Shown here: positions 1 through 8,429 of the stretch, piece after piece
Position numbering within the stretch: position 1 is the first letter of the stretch
Layout of the letters: every line of letters starts with the position of its first letter
Assembly: GCA_942492205.1 (NCBI GenBank)
Contig: CALODT010000005.1
Span: 124,001-188,000, forward strand
From: UBA1847 sp942492205
GTDB taxonomy: Bacteria; Pseudomonadota; Gammaproteobacteria; Steroidobacterales; Woeseiaceae
Direction of reading: 5' to 3'
DNA length: 64,000 bases
Notes under the pieces: model-generated
Told to the model about the DNA's origin: nothing
Seen by the model: only the letters and a program-made list of their open reading frames with translations
The model's database searches: none
Translations under genes and position numbers: made by a program

Positions 1-175
1 GTTCACGTCGGCCAGGCCGCCGGTCTTGGCAAGCGGTGTCAGCTCTGAACTTGCAAGGCAGATATTTAACTTATTATTGTTTGCCAATTCGGCGCCATTG
101 TTCGGGAGTTTGAGTGCTATTCTACTTAAATAACGGCCACTTCTGCTCGATCATCTGCAATCGAAGCTGCGATTC
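1..175. other. Window edge, no gene called
   Basis: There is no open frame with a recognisable product here. One plus-strand frame runs in from the left edge and stops near 131, so it could be the tail of an upstream gene, but it is too short to judge. The stretch from about 68 to 132 is more AT-rich than its surroundings and probably carries the promoter of the ATP-grasp gene that starts at 176. I see no clear -35/-10 pair. Confidence 0.3.
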
Positions 176-1393
176 ATGAACGTACTGATTATTTCGCCCG
201 GTTATCCGGCCGATATGCCCGAGTTTACACGCGGTCTGGCCGAAAGCGGTGCCCGTGTTTATGGCATCGGCGATCAGCACGTGTCCGGGCTGCCCGAGCT
301 GGTGCGTCGATCGCTGTCGAAATATGTGCAGGTATCGTCGCTGTGGGATAGCGGGCGGGTCGTCGCCGAACTCACTGAGCAACTCCGGGGCCACGAACTC
401 GATCGTATCGAGTGCCTGTGGGAGCCCGGTGTCATGCTGGCCGCTGAATTACGCGAACACTTCGGCGTCGCGGGCCTGGGTGTAGAGCACGCCCGACTGT
501 TTCGCGACAAGGAGGCAATGAAGGCGGCGCTCGACAAGGCCGGCATTCGAACGCCGCGCCACGTCGCCGTGGACAGTGTCGCCAGCTGCTGGGAGGCGGT
601 GGAACAAATCGGTTTCCCGGTCATCCTGAAGCCGATTGATGGTGCCGGTTCTGCGGACACCTATCGCGTCGAATCCCGGGAAGAGCTGCGATCCGTGCTG
701 CCGTTGCTGCGCCATGTGCCGACCATCAGCGTCGAGGAATTCATCGATGGCGAAGAATATACCTTCGACACCATCACCGTCGACGGCGAGATAGCCTATT
801 ACAACATCGCCTGGTATCGACCCAGACCCCTGATCGCGCGCAGCAACGAATGGATCAGTCCGCAGGTCATCGCACTGCGCGACGTCGAGGACATGGAGCT
901 GAAGGGCGGCGTGCAGATGGGCTTCGACGTCATCAAGGCGCTTGATTTCGGCACAGGTTTTACCCACATGGAGTGGTACCTGAAGTCCGACGGCGAAGTC
1001 GTATTTGGTGAAATTGGCGGGCGACCACCCGGCGCGCACCAGGTCGATCAGATGAAATACGCCTGCGATTTCGACGTGTTCAAGGCCTGGGGGCAGGCGA
1101 TCACCGGCGGCCGTCTGGAGGAACACTTTGATCGTCGCTATAACGTAGCGACTATCTTCAAACGTGCGCGTGGCGTTGGGCGAATCACGCACATCGAGGG
1201 TGCCGATGCGCTGCAGCAGCGATTCGGCGAACACGTTGTCTGGAACACTTTGTTACCGCCAGGGAGCCAACGGCGCGATTGGAAAAAGACGCTGGTGTCC
1301 GACGGTTTTATCATGCTGCGCCATCCGGACCTCGCCGAGACCATGGCGATGGCCGATGCCGTTGGCTCACAGCTTCACATGTACGCCGAATAG
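176..1393 (+). CDS. ATP-grasp domain ligase A (carboxylate-amine ligase-like)
   Basis: A 405-aa ATP-grasp protein of the carbamoyl-phosphate-synthase/biotin-carboxylase-like group. Such enzymes activate a carboxylate as acyl phosphate and join it to an amine. Visible signatures: an N-terminal Rossmann-like start (NVLIISPGYP), a substrate-region RDKEAMK, the nucleotide-binding lysine segment VILKPIDGAGSADT with a glycine loop, EEFIDGEEYTFD, and the metal-binding end GEIGGRPPGAH. It resembles the minus-strand protein at 5526-6749 along its whole length (RDK..MK, GxRPPGA, a late HI.G.D..Q.RF block and a C-terminal RHPD). It runs convergently into the esterase gene, 6 nt stop to stop. The Shine-Dalgarno sequence is weak. 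The family is secure; the substrate is unknown. Confidence 0.85.
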   Translation: MNVLIISPGYPADMPEFTRGLAESGARVYGIGDQHVSGLPELVRRSLSKYVQVSSLWDSGRVVAELTEQLRGHELDRIECLWEPGVMLAAELREHFGVAGLGVEHARLFRDKEAMKAALDKAGIRTPRHVAVDSVASCWEAVEQIGFPVILKPIDGAGSADTYRVESREELRSVLPLLRHVPTISVEEFIDGEEYTFDTITVDGEIAYYNIAWYRPRPLIARSNEWISPQVIALRDVEDMELKGGVQMGFDVIKALDFGTGFTHMEWYLKSDGEVVFGEIGGRPPGAHQVDQMKYACDFDVFKAWGQAITGGRLEEHFDRRYNVATIFKRARGVGRITHIEGADALQQRFGEHVVWNTLLPPGSQRRDWKKTLVSDGFIMLRHPDLAETMAMADAVGSQLHMYAE

Positions 1394-1399
1394 GCTGGC

Positions 1400-2125
1400 T
1401 CAGGCAAACTCGTCCAGGTACTTGGGCAGCATTTCGCGCCAGGTCTGCCAGTCGTGATGCCATTCAGGCCCCCAGGGATCGACCCGGTTGGGAATGCCTT
1501 TTGCGCCGAGCAGTCGGGCAAGTCGCCAGGATTCGCCAATGTCTTCATAGTTGCCTTCGCCCGATGGCAGCAGCACCAGTCTCTTGCGAAGCATCTCGAG
1601 CTGCGGGCCTTGCAGGTCAGCCAGGTAGTGCACAGGCGAGGAAAAATAGAAATCCAGGTTGAACTTGCCTTCCAGGTATTTCGACAGGTCGAAGGTGCCG
1701 CTCATGGCGATCGCGAGCCGGTAGGCATCCGGGTGGCGGCACAGCGTCGCGACCGCATTGAAAGCGCCGATTGATGCGCCGGCTGTAATGATCTCGATGT
1801 CCTCCGACTCGCAATCCCTGCGAATAGCGGGCGTGATTTCGGAATAGACAAGGTCGTCAAACGCGTTCTGCAGGGCCGAGCAATATTCCGCGGAGTGCTC
1901 CCCGCCAAACCATGCGCGGCCGGCAATGCTGTCAGTCGAGTACACTTTGATTCGTCCGGCATCCAGTAGCGGCTGCAATGCGCCGATCAGGTGGAAGCGC
2001 TCGATCTCCTCAGCATCGCCGCCGGCGGTCGGAAACAGCAGGACCGGTGTGCCAAAAGTGCCCCAGCGAACCAGCTGCACGTCCTGCGCGACACGCGGCG
2101 AATACCAGCGGACCGTTTCTTTCAC
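1400..2125 (-). CDS. Esterase-D-family alpha/beta hydrolase (short form)
   Basis: A 241-aa cytosolic alpha/beta hydrolase of the esterase D type (PF00756-like). The nucleophile elbow is GASIGAFNA with Ser118; the likely catalytic His is H223 or H224 in EWHHDWQTW, matching the HDW..W ending of the family. It has no signal peptide. It is the last gene of a five-gene minus-strand operon and its ATG overlaps the stop of the ATP-grasp gene before it by 4 nt. A second, longer esterase lies two genes upstream. By context it should hydrolyse an ester or acyl bond in the product of the neighbouring ligases; that is inference. Confidence 0.8.
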   Translation of the reverse strand: MKETVRWYSPRVAQDVQLVRWGTFGTPVLLFPTAGGDAEEIERFHLIGALQPLLDAGRIKVYSTDSIAGRAWFGGEHSAEYCSALQNAFDDLVYSEITPAIRRDCESEDIEIITAGASIGAFNAVATLCRHPDAYRLAIAMSGTFDLSKYLEGKFNLDFYFSSPVHYLADLQGPQLEMLRKRLVLLPSGEGNYEDIGESWRLARLLGAKGIPNRVDPWGPEWHHDWQTWREMLPKYLDEFA

Positions 2126-3372
2126 GCCAATGGCCCGACGCCGCCCTGCTGCTGGCGCCAGTACTGAATGCGATTCCAGAACAATTCGGTGAATTCATCA
2201 TGTTCATGTGGCGGGTACAGCGCCTCGACCTTCTCCCGAATCGCATCCTTGACGGCCTGCGAGCCGAAATACTCATGGGCGACCTCATCGAGGTGCCCAA
2301 GATGTTGTTCGCAGAACTCTTCGAAGGCATCCACATCGAAGCGCTGCCGCGCGATGCGGACGTAAGCGGCGAGCTTCTCGTCGAAGGAGATATCCTGTTC
2401 CGCGATATCAAAATACGCGCGCCAGTTGAGATCCGTATTCATGCGACGCTGAGTGGCCGCACAGAATATTGACCAGCGCAGATTGGCTTTGATCAGCCAG
2501 GGGAAGTGGAAGTGCAGGGACGTCACCTGCGAGTCGGGACACGCGTTTGCAAAATCGATCGGGTGCCAGACGCCATCGCTGAGCAGTGATTCGCAGGAGT
2601 TGAAGTCCCAGCCGAAGAAGGCGTTGATGACCATCGTGATATCGGTCAGCCGTTGTTGCTGCTCGTCGGATAGAAAGTTGGTGTCCATGCGGTAGCGATC
2701 GTGCAGGGGCGCATCGGGATCGTAGTTGACGCAGCGCCACTGGGGGCCAAGTCCGACGCAGCGCACAAAGCCCTCAAAAGGAACGACGCCTTTCTGCAGA
2801 TGCATCACGCGTGTGCCGCTCTCGTTGTATGCCTCCAGCAACGCGTCACGGTCCTTGATCGCGGTGACGCCTACCCAGGCGCCGCCGTCATAGGGCTTGA
2901 TGAACAGTGGGTAGCCGATCCTGTCGCCAATATCCCCGAGGTTGAAGAGCCTGGCGTAGCGCGTGAGGGTTAGCTGCAGGTCGGAGGTCTCCAGGTAAGA
3001 CTTGGGCGGTACCATCCAGGTATCCGGGACCGGCAGACCCAGCCTCATCATCGCGCAATAGGTGGTGTGCTTTTCCATCGACTGCAGGGTCCACGGGTTG
3101 TTGAACACGTAAAGGTCATTCATCGCGATAGCTTTCTTGATCCACTCTCGGGATGTGTGGTACCAGTGCGTCAGTCGATCGATGACAACGTCGTACTTGC
3201 AGCCTTGCATGAGATCGAACGGCTCGATGTGCACCCGCTCGACGTCGAACCTCAGCGTATCGTCGCCGTATGGAATCCGCAGATCGAGTTTTTCGAGCAG
3301 CCCTTCGTAGCAGATGGGCCAGCAAATATCAGCGCCCAGCGATAGGCCGATGTGTCGTGTTTTCTCTGCCAT
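2122..3372 (-). CDS. ATP-grasp domain ligase E (RimK-like)
   Basis: A 416-aa ATP-grasp enzyme, distinct from ligases A and B. Visible: a nucleotide-binding strand PLFIKPYDGGAWVGV, a VPFEGFVRCV segment, and a metal-binding end HPIDFANACPDSQ with the Asp and Asn expected of the fold. I chose ATG 3372 (GAGGA upstream, MAEKTRHIG) over the in-frame ATG at 3411, which has no ribosome-binding site. The stop overlaps the next gene's ATG by 4 nt, so the two are translationally coupled; 79 nt separate it from the esterase gene upstream. It probably makes an amide bond. The substrate is unknown. Confidence 0.8.
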   Translation of the reverse strand: MAEKTRHIGLSLGADICWPICYEGLLEKLDLRIPYGDDTLRFDVERVHIEPFDLMQGCKYDVVIDRLTHWYHTSREWIKKAIAMNDLYVFNNPWTLQSMEKHTTYCAMMRLGLPVPDTWMVPPKSYLETSDLQLTLTRYARLFNLGDIGDRIGYPLFIKPYDGGAWVGVTAIKDRDALLEAYNESGTRVMHLQKGVVPFEGFVRCVGLGPQWRCVNYDPDAPLHDRYRMDTNFLSDEQQQRLTDITMVINAFFGWDFNSCESLLSDGVWHPIDFANACPDSQVTSLHFHFPWLIKANLRWSIFCAATQRRMNTDLNWRAYFDIAEQDISFDEKLAAYVRIARQRFDVDAFEEFCEQHLGHLDEVAHEYFGSQAVKDAIREKVEALYPPHEHDEFTELFWNRIQYWRQQQGGVGPLA

Positions 3373-3451
3373 GATCTGCGGTTCCTCTTTGCATGAGCAT
3401 CTTTCGTTCATGCTACATCGAATTAGTGCTCGTGACGCGCTCCGCCAGCTA

Positions 3452-4588
3452 TCAGTCGTAAACCATCCACGCCGGGCCCGGCATCAGCCAGGACAAGCCT
3501 GTACGCAGCCGATCTCGCCAGTTTTCCCAGTTGTGCGCGTCGCGCGCTTCTTCGAAGCGTACCTCGACGCCTTTGCCCTGCAGGTGCGGAACAAGCGAAC
3601 GGTTTTCGTAGATCAGTGACTCGTACATGCCGCAGCTCATGTAAATGCGCTCCGCGGGGCGGCCCGGATGCTCGCGAAACTCGTTCATGAAGCGCACCAC
3701 CGGATCGAATACCGGGCCGCGACTGTGGCGGCCAATATCGCTGAAGGCGAATGAACCGGACTGCAGCAACAGTGAACCGAAGTGCTCGGGGTAGCGCCAT
3801 GCGGCGTGCAGGGAGGCGACGCCGCCAAAACTCGCCCCCATCAGGCAGCGCGAAGCCGGTGCGTCGATCAGCGGAAAGGCGCCGTTCATGAAGGGCAGCA
3901 CTTCCTGCGACAGGAAGCGCGCATGCCGGTCATCGCCACTGTATTCTTTCAGCCTGTCCGGCGACTGTATCAGGGCCACGATCATCGACGGTATTTCGAG
4001 CAGGTGTATCAGGTTATCGAGCACGATCTTGAGATCCGCGTACTTCAGGTAGTCAACGCCGTCATGTACGACAAGCAATGGATAGCGGCGGTTTTCTCTG
4101 AAAGTGGCGGGCAGGTAGACCTGGATTTCCCTGCTCTCGGCAAAGACCTCGCTGTCGACATGGCGCACCTGCAATGAGCCCTGCCGGGACAGCGGATCAT
4201 GAAGCGTCCATTCCGGACGCTCGTAACCAAACGCCTGACAAACCGAATTTGCGCCGAACGGGTCGCGGGCAACGACATCATTGAGCGGGTCGAGAATCAG
4301 TTCCTTGTTGCCGTTCTTGACGAGCTCGAACTTGTATTCGATTCGAGAGCCTTTCGGCAATTCGATAGTGGTTGCCCACAGATCCGTATTCTTGAGTTTC
4401 TGGAAGGGCTGTGCGGTATCCAGACCTGAAATCCAGCAGCGCAGGTAAACCGCATCGGCCTCGCCGCGAAATACAAAGGTCACGTCCGTGCCATCCACGA
4501 GCGGAAAGTCCATTTCCTGGATCAGCGCATCGATATCTGTCGGCGAAGGTTCTTTGTTGCGAATGAGTTTGCGCAATGCCGGATTCAT
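3452..4588 (-). CDS. Enterochelin-esterase-like hydrolase with N-terminal E-set domain
   Basis: A 378-aa two-domain protein. Residues about 30-115 form an immunoglobulin-like E-set/CBM48-type domain (DVTFVFRGEADAVYL, then IEYKFELVKNG, then LILDPLND), as at the N-terminus of Fes-type enterochelin esterases and glycogen-branching enzymes. Residues 150-378 are an esterase D domain with nucleophile elbow GASFGG (Ser253) and His352 in DAHNWENW. It has no signal peptide. Its ATG overlaps the stop of the S51-like gene by 4 nt. Fes-like enzymes hydrolyse siderophore esters, but no siderophore NRPS is visible here, so the substrate may be a ligase-made conjugate. Confidence 0.8.
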   Translation of the reverse strand: MNPALRKLIRNKEPSPTDIDALIQEMDFPLVDGTDVTFVFRGEADAVYLRCWISGLDTAQPFQKLKNTDLWATTIELPKGSRIEYKFELVKNGNKELILDPLNDVVARDPFGANSVCQAFGYERPEWTLHDPLSRQGSLQVRHVDSEVFAESREIQVYLPATFRENRRYPLLVVHDGVDYLKYADLKIVLDNLIHLLEIPSMIVALIQSPDRLKEYSGDDRHARFLSQEVLPFMNGAFPLIDAPASRCLMGASFGGVASLHAAWRYPEHFGSLLLQSGSFAFSDIGRHSRGPVFDPVVRFMNEFREHPGRPAERIYMSCGMYESLIYENRSLVPHLQGKGVEVRFEEARDAHNWENWRDRLRTGLSWLMPGPAWMVYD

Positions 4589-5529
4589 GCGACCTTGACC
4601 CGCTTGAATTTTCCGTTTCGAGTCATGCGTTTTGCGGCCTCGCTGTCACGCAATGTCTCACCTTCGTATAACAGGAAGGAACCGTTATCGAGCGTTATGC
4701 AAAGTGCCGGAGAAAATCGACGGTCAAAAAGGCTCACTCGCAGCGTATCGCGGATGCGCAGCCGCTCGGTCGCACTGGGCAGCAGCACAAGGCGTGGCAA
4801 CAGGTTCATTCCCTGTTCCAGGATTTCCGCGTCTCGACGGCCCTGCGGCAGCTTGTCATGGAACAATACGATGCGTTCGCACAGAGCCATTGCGCCCGCG
4901 GACCAGGCAACGATATTTTTTTCCCGCAACAGTCGATGCAGCCCGAACAAGCGCAGCCGGTTCATCAGTACCACAACGTTGCCGCCGGTAATCAGGACGG
5001 TATCGAATTTGGAAAGCTGCTCTTCCAGCGCGGCTACGTGATCGGCAAGCCGCGAATTCGAGTCGGGAATTGCAGCGCTTTCGAAACGGCTGTGGACCTT
5101 GCTTATCTGGCGAAGATGATGCCGATCCAGCGCGCGTAGCTGGGAGATCGCGTGGCGGCGCTCGGCCGCAAGCAGTGCAGCATCACCCTCGGTCCGCAGC
5201 GTTGCGCGCGCTGCGATCATGAGCTGTCGCAGTCGCAGGCGGTACAGACGCTGCTGTTCCTTCAGTCTTTCCTGCCGAAGGCGATAGGCCTCGTGCAGTG
5301 TCTGATCGCTGTTAAACAGGTCATGGGCTCTTTGATAAAGGCCGAGGTCCGTCAACGGGTTCTTCAACAATCGCTGCACGTCCCCAATGTCGCCTTCGGC
5401 CTCCTGCCATGCCGCCGAGATGACTGCGATCGGCGCATCGCCTATCCCCGATCTGGCGATGGCGCTGTCGAGGTTGACTGTCGGGCGCTGCGGACCGAGC
5501 AACAGCCTGAGCGGCGATCTTTCGTTCAT
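4585..5529 (-). CDS. S51-family (peptidase E/cyanophycinase-like) protein
   Basis: A 314-aa protein whose C-terminal half carries the peptidase S51 fold: a beta strand and glycine turn TVLITGGNVVVL, a nucleophile elbow IVAWSAGAMAL (Ser210) and a downstream FHD (His224). S51 enzymes cleave Asp-X dipeptides or beta-aspartyl arginine links in cyanophycin. Residues 1-165 are an unusual charged, helical, Arg/Gln-rich extension of uncertain role. I start at ATG 5529, which overlaps the upstream ATP-grasp stop by 4 nt; the longer open frame reaching 5820 is low-complexity Arg-rich sequence inside that gene and is not plausible. An isopeptidase partner of the ligases is my inference. Confidence 0.7.
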   Translation of the reverse strand: MNERSPLRLLLGPQRPTVNLDSAIARSGIGDAPIAVISAAWQEAEGDIGDVQRLLKNPLTDLGLYQRAHDLFNSDQTLHEAYRLRQERLKEQQRLYRLRLRQLMIAARATLRTEGDAALLAAERRHAISQLRALDRHHLRQISKVHSRFESAAIPDSNSRLADHVAALEEQLSKFDTVLITGGNVVVLMNRLRLFGLHRLLREKNIVAWSAGAMALCERIVLFHDKLPQGRRDAEILEQGMNLLPRLVLLPSATERLRIRDTLRVSLFDRRFSPALCITLDNGSFLLYEGETLRDSEAAKRMTRNGKFKRVKVA

Positions 5530-6749
5530 CGAAGCTCGACCCGTATGGTGCTGACAATCTGCTGCAACGCGTGCTGCACGACATCCGTGTCGGGGTGTCG
5601 AACGATGATGTAGCCGTCGCCTTCGTAGCTGTCGCTGGGCGGCTGACCCTGACCCGGAAGCCTTGCCTCTACGACGATGGACGCAAAACGGCGCTGCACC
5701 GTGTCGACGCCGTGGATATGCGCGACTCGTCCCCGGCCCTGTCCGCGTATGTAAGCGGCACCGGCGGCGTATCGGCGTTCCGGCGGATTGAACTCGCCGA
5801 ACACCATCAGGCGGGGCCACGCTTCATAGAAATCAATGTCATGTGCATACGATAACAGGGAGGAAATCTGAGCCCCCGGCGGGCGGGCACCGACCTCGGA
5901 AATCGCAATATCGCCACTGGCGAGCCTGAACCATTCCATGTGGCTCAGACCGGTCTTGAGCCCCAGTGCGTCGATCGCCACGAAAGCGGATTCCCGGATC
6001 GGATCGAATTCCGGGCCGCTGATATCTCTAGGCAACAGCACGCACCACTGGATCCAGTCGTTCTCCAGGACTTCCAGCGGCGAGGGCATGTAGCGGGAGA
6101 TGGAATGCCAGACTGGTCGGCCATCGATGACGATGCTGTCGAACGAGTGCTCCACGCCGCGAACGAACTCTTCGAACAGGGTGGGATGCTGCGGATCCGG
6201 CGGGTAACGGTCAAACAGCGCATGCAGATCGGCGGGCTGGTCGAGACGGTAGGTTGCCTTGCCGCCAGCGCCATCCGGCGGCTTGACGACCACCGGCAGG
6301 CCGACCTGGTCGATGAATGTTTCGGCCGTCTGCCGATCGCCAGCCAGCGCGTGACGCGCGCAGGGAACGCCGGCGCCACGCAGGACGTCTTTCATTCGTG
6401 ATTTGTCGCGAAAGTTTCTGGCCGCGTCCGCCGACATCCCGTCGATCCCCAGCGCCTCGCGAGCCAGCGCCAGCGGTACCTGCAGTTGCTCCAGCGCCGC
6501 AATGTAGCGTACCGGTTTGCCAAAACGCATCGCGAGCTGGCGCGCCGCATCGACGAGCTGCTGTGGGTCGAGGGCATTGTCGACGCGCCAGTGTCCGGCG
6601 ATGCGCGCGCGAAGTTCATCCGGCATGCGTTGTTCCGGGTCCTGGCTGACCACCGTCAGCTGGGTATCGGGCAAACGTGACGCGCCCTGCAGGAAGCGCA
6701 GAGTCGCATCCATGAAAAAGGGTGCCGCGAAAATTACGTGCTGTGTCAT
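5526..6749 (-). CDS. ATP-grasp domain ligase B, paralog of ligase A
   Basis: A 407-aa ATP-grasp enzyme. Signatures: NFRDKSRMKDVL before the central domain, the nucleotide-binding lysine strand PVVVKPPDGAGGKATY, FEEFVRGVEHSFDS, and the metal-binding end SEVGARPPGAQISS. A C-terminal segment with GRVAHIHGVDTVQRRF and YIIVRHPDTD matches the same blocks in the plus-strand ligase at 176-1393, so the two are paralogs. It is the first gene of the minus-strand operon, and its stop overlaps the S51-like gene by 4 nt. The acceptor is unknown. Confidence 0.85.
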   Translation of the reverse strand: MTQHVIFAAPFFMDATLRFLQGASRLPDTQLTVVSQDPEQRMPDELRARIAGHWRVDNALDPQQLVDAARQLAMRFGKPVRYIAALEQLQVPLALAREALGIDGMSADAARNFRDKSRMKDVLRGAGVPCARHALAGDRQTAETFIDQVGLPVVVKPPDGAGGKATYRLDQPADLHALFDRYPPDPQHPTLFEEFVRGVEHSFDSIVIDGRPVWHSISRYMPSPLEVLENDWIQWCVLLPRDISGPEFDPIRESAFVAIDALGLKTGLSHMEWFRLASGDIAISEVGARPPGAQISSLLSYAHDIDFYEAWPRLMVFGEFNPPERRYAAGAAYIRGQGRGRVAHIHGVDTVQRRFASIVVEARLPGQGQPPSDSYEGDGYIIVRHPDTDVVQHALQQIVSTIRVELR

Positions 6750-7067
6750 GCTTGGGGGTCACTTCGGCGGGCGGTAACTGATTATCCAGATAGAAGGGCG
6801 TAGACTCCAGTCTCAGGTCAGTCTTAAGGTTCCCAGGACACCGCATCGGCTGTGCAGCTTCGCTGCAATACGGTGAGAGGTTGTGACTGTTTAGCAGGCA
6901 GAAGCCGGAAATTGGTGCAACCCCGGGCACGCTGGCTCTACCTTAAGAACTCGCCCGAGCCACGCGTCCGCGCTACTCAGTGCGCGCCACCCGATGCGTA
7001 GCGGTGCGCCGCCAGTGTTTGGAGAGTGACCTTGCCGTAGGCCAGGCTTTGGTTGGGGGGGTAGATC
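6750..7067. promoter_or_regulatory. 318-nt divergent spacer; hairpins in the nhaD leader
   Basis: This spacer separates the minus-strand ligase operon from nhaD. It has no supported gene. It contains three self-complementary elements: TGCAGC 6853-6858 with GCTGCA 6862-6867; TGGCTC 6933-6938 with GAGCCA 6957-6962; and CGCTAC 6971-6976 with GTAGCG 6998-7003. The last two lie in what would be the nhaD 5' leader, followed by a G-run just before the ATG. A cation-responsive leader is possible, since lithium (nhaA-I) and sodium (DUF1646) riboswitches precede such antiporters, but I cannot match a consensus by eye. Confidence 0.35.
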
Positions 7068-8420
7068 ATGGACTTGACGTTACATTGGGTCGGGCCGCTA
7101 GCAATTGTGCTGTTCGTTGCGGCTTACGGTCTCGTCATCACCGAGGAATTCACGAATCTTCGCAAGTCCAAGCCCGTCATGCTGGCGGCCGGTATCATCT
7201 GGGGCCTGATCGCCTACCAGTACTCGAACTCCGATCAGCCGCACGCGGCCGCAGATGCCGTGCATGAGTACCTGACCGAATTTGCGCAGCTGTTCCTGTT
7301 CCTGCTTGCCGCGATGACATACGTCAACGCCATGAGCGAGCGCAACATATTCGTTGCCTTGCGTGGCTGGCTCATACGCCGTGCCTATACCTATCGCAAG
7401 ATGTTCTGGATTACCGGCTTGTTCAGCTTCTTCCTGTCGCCCATGATCGACAACCTCACGACCGCCCTCGTCATGTGTGCCGTGGTGCTGGCGATCGGCA
7501 AGGGCGAGCCGCGTTTCATCGGTGTTGCCTGTATCAATATCGTTGTGGCTGCAAATGCCGGCGGCGCCTTCAGCCCGTTCGGCGACATCACGACACTCAT
7601 GGTCTGGCAGCGCGGGATTCTCAGCTTTTCTACGTTCCTGTTGCTGTTTCTGCCCAGCGCCGTCAATTTCCTGGTGCCGGCGCTGCTGATGTCATTTTCG
7701 GTACCCAACGAGACCCCGGCAAAAGTCGGTGACGAGCCCCAAAGAATCATGAAGCGCGGCGCGAAACTCGTGATCGCCCTGTTCATCTGTACGATCTGTC
7801 TCGCCGTTTCGTTTCATAATTTTCTGCACCTGCCGCCATTCATGGGAATGATGACGGGGCTTGCGATTCTCAAGTTCTATGGCTTCTACCTGAGGAAGAC
7901 CCACGACACGGTCCTGTTCGACCGCAAACTGTACGGTGAGATTGGTGACCAGACACCTTTCGACAGTTTTCGCGAAGTCTCGCGGGTCGAGTGGGACACG
8001 CTGCTGTTCTTTTTCGGCGTGATCATGTGCGTCGGTGGGCTCGGCTTTATCGGCTACCTCGATCAACTCTCAGCTTTCATGTACGGGGAACTGGGTCCAA
8101 CGGTTGCAAACGTACTCGTCGGCATCATTTCCGCGATGGTCGACAACATACCGGTCATGGTTGCCGTTCTCGAGATGCATCCGTCGATGGACGTACAACA
8201 ATGGCTGCTCGTAACCCTGACGGCCGGCGTTGGTGGCAGCCTGCTGTCCATTGGCTCGGCGGCTGGCATTGCACTGATGGGGCAGGCAAGGGGACATTAC
8301 ACATTTTTCGGGCATCTTCGCTGGATGCCTGCGATCGCGCTTGGTTATGCGCTCAGTATCTGGCTTCACCTGGTTATCAACCAGGGCATGGAGAATGTGC
8401 TGCCGCACGCATTGCGGTAA
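7068..8420 (+). CDS. nhaD: Na+/H+ antiporter NhaD
   Basis: A 450-aa polytopic inner-membrane protein of the NhaD type, which exports Na+ (and Li+) in exchange for protons. The sequence opens with a hydrophobic helix (LHWVGPLAIVLFVAAYGL) and carries typical NhaD segments: SPMIDNLTTALVM, NIVVAANAGGAFSPFGDITT, and SAMVDNIPVMVAV, where the two paired Asp-Asn helices include the ion-binding acidic residues. About 11-12 membrane spans. The calcium/sodium antiporter follows 9 nt after the stop, so the pair probably forms a sodium homeostasis unit. The ATG follows a G-rich stretch that may act as or mask the ribosome-binding site. Confidence 0.9.
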   Translation: MDLTLHWVGPLAIVLFVAAYGLVITEEFTNLRKSKPVMLAAGIIWGLIAYQYSNSDQPHAAADAVHEYLTEFAQLFLFLLAAMTYVNAMSERNIFVALRGWLIRRAYTYRKMFWITGLFSFFLSPMIDNLTTALVMCAVVLAIGKGEPRFIGVACINIVVAANAGGAFSPFGDITTLMVWQRGILSFSTFLLLFLPSAVNFLVPALLMSFSVPNETPAKVGDEPQRIMKRGAKLVIALFICTICLAVSFHNFLHLPPFMGMMTGLAILKFYGFYLRKTHDTVLFDRKLYGEIGDQTPFDSFREVSRVEWDTLLFFFGVIMCVGGLGFIGYLDQLSAFMYGELGPTVANVLVGIISAMVDNIPVMVAVLEMHPSMDVQQWLLVTLTAGVGGSLLSIGSAAGIALMGQARGHYTFFGHLRWMPAIALGYALSIWLHLVINQGMENVLPHALR

Positions 8421-8429
8421 GCTGACTTC

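Noticed and set aside
449..1234. 261-codon open frame antisense to ATP-grasp A
   Set aside because: It mirrors a strongly supported ATP-grasp gene; no domain pattern, a typical GC-rich shadow frame.
3452..4588. Siderophore (enterobactin-type) locus because of the Fes-like esterase
   Set aside because: No NRPS, isochorismate pathway, TonB receptor or siderophore transporter is nearby.
4585..5820. Longer version of the S51-like gene starting at 5820
   Set aside because: The added 97 residues are Arg-rich low-complexity sequence inside ligase B; ATG 5529 gives a 4-nt overlap.
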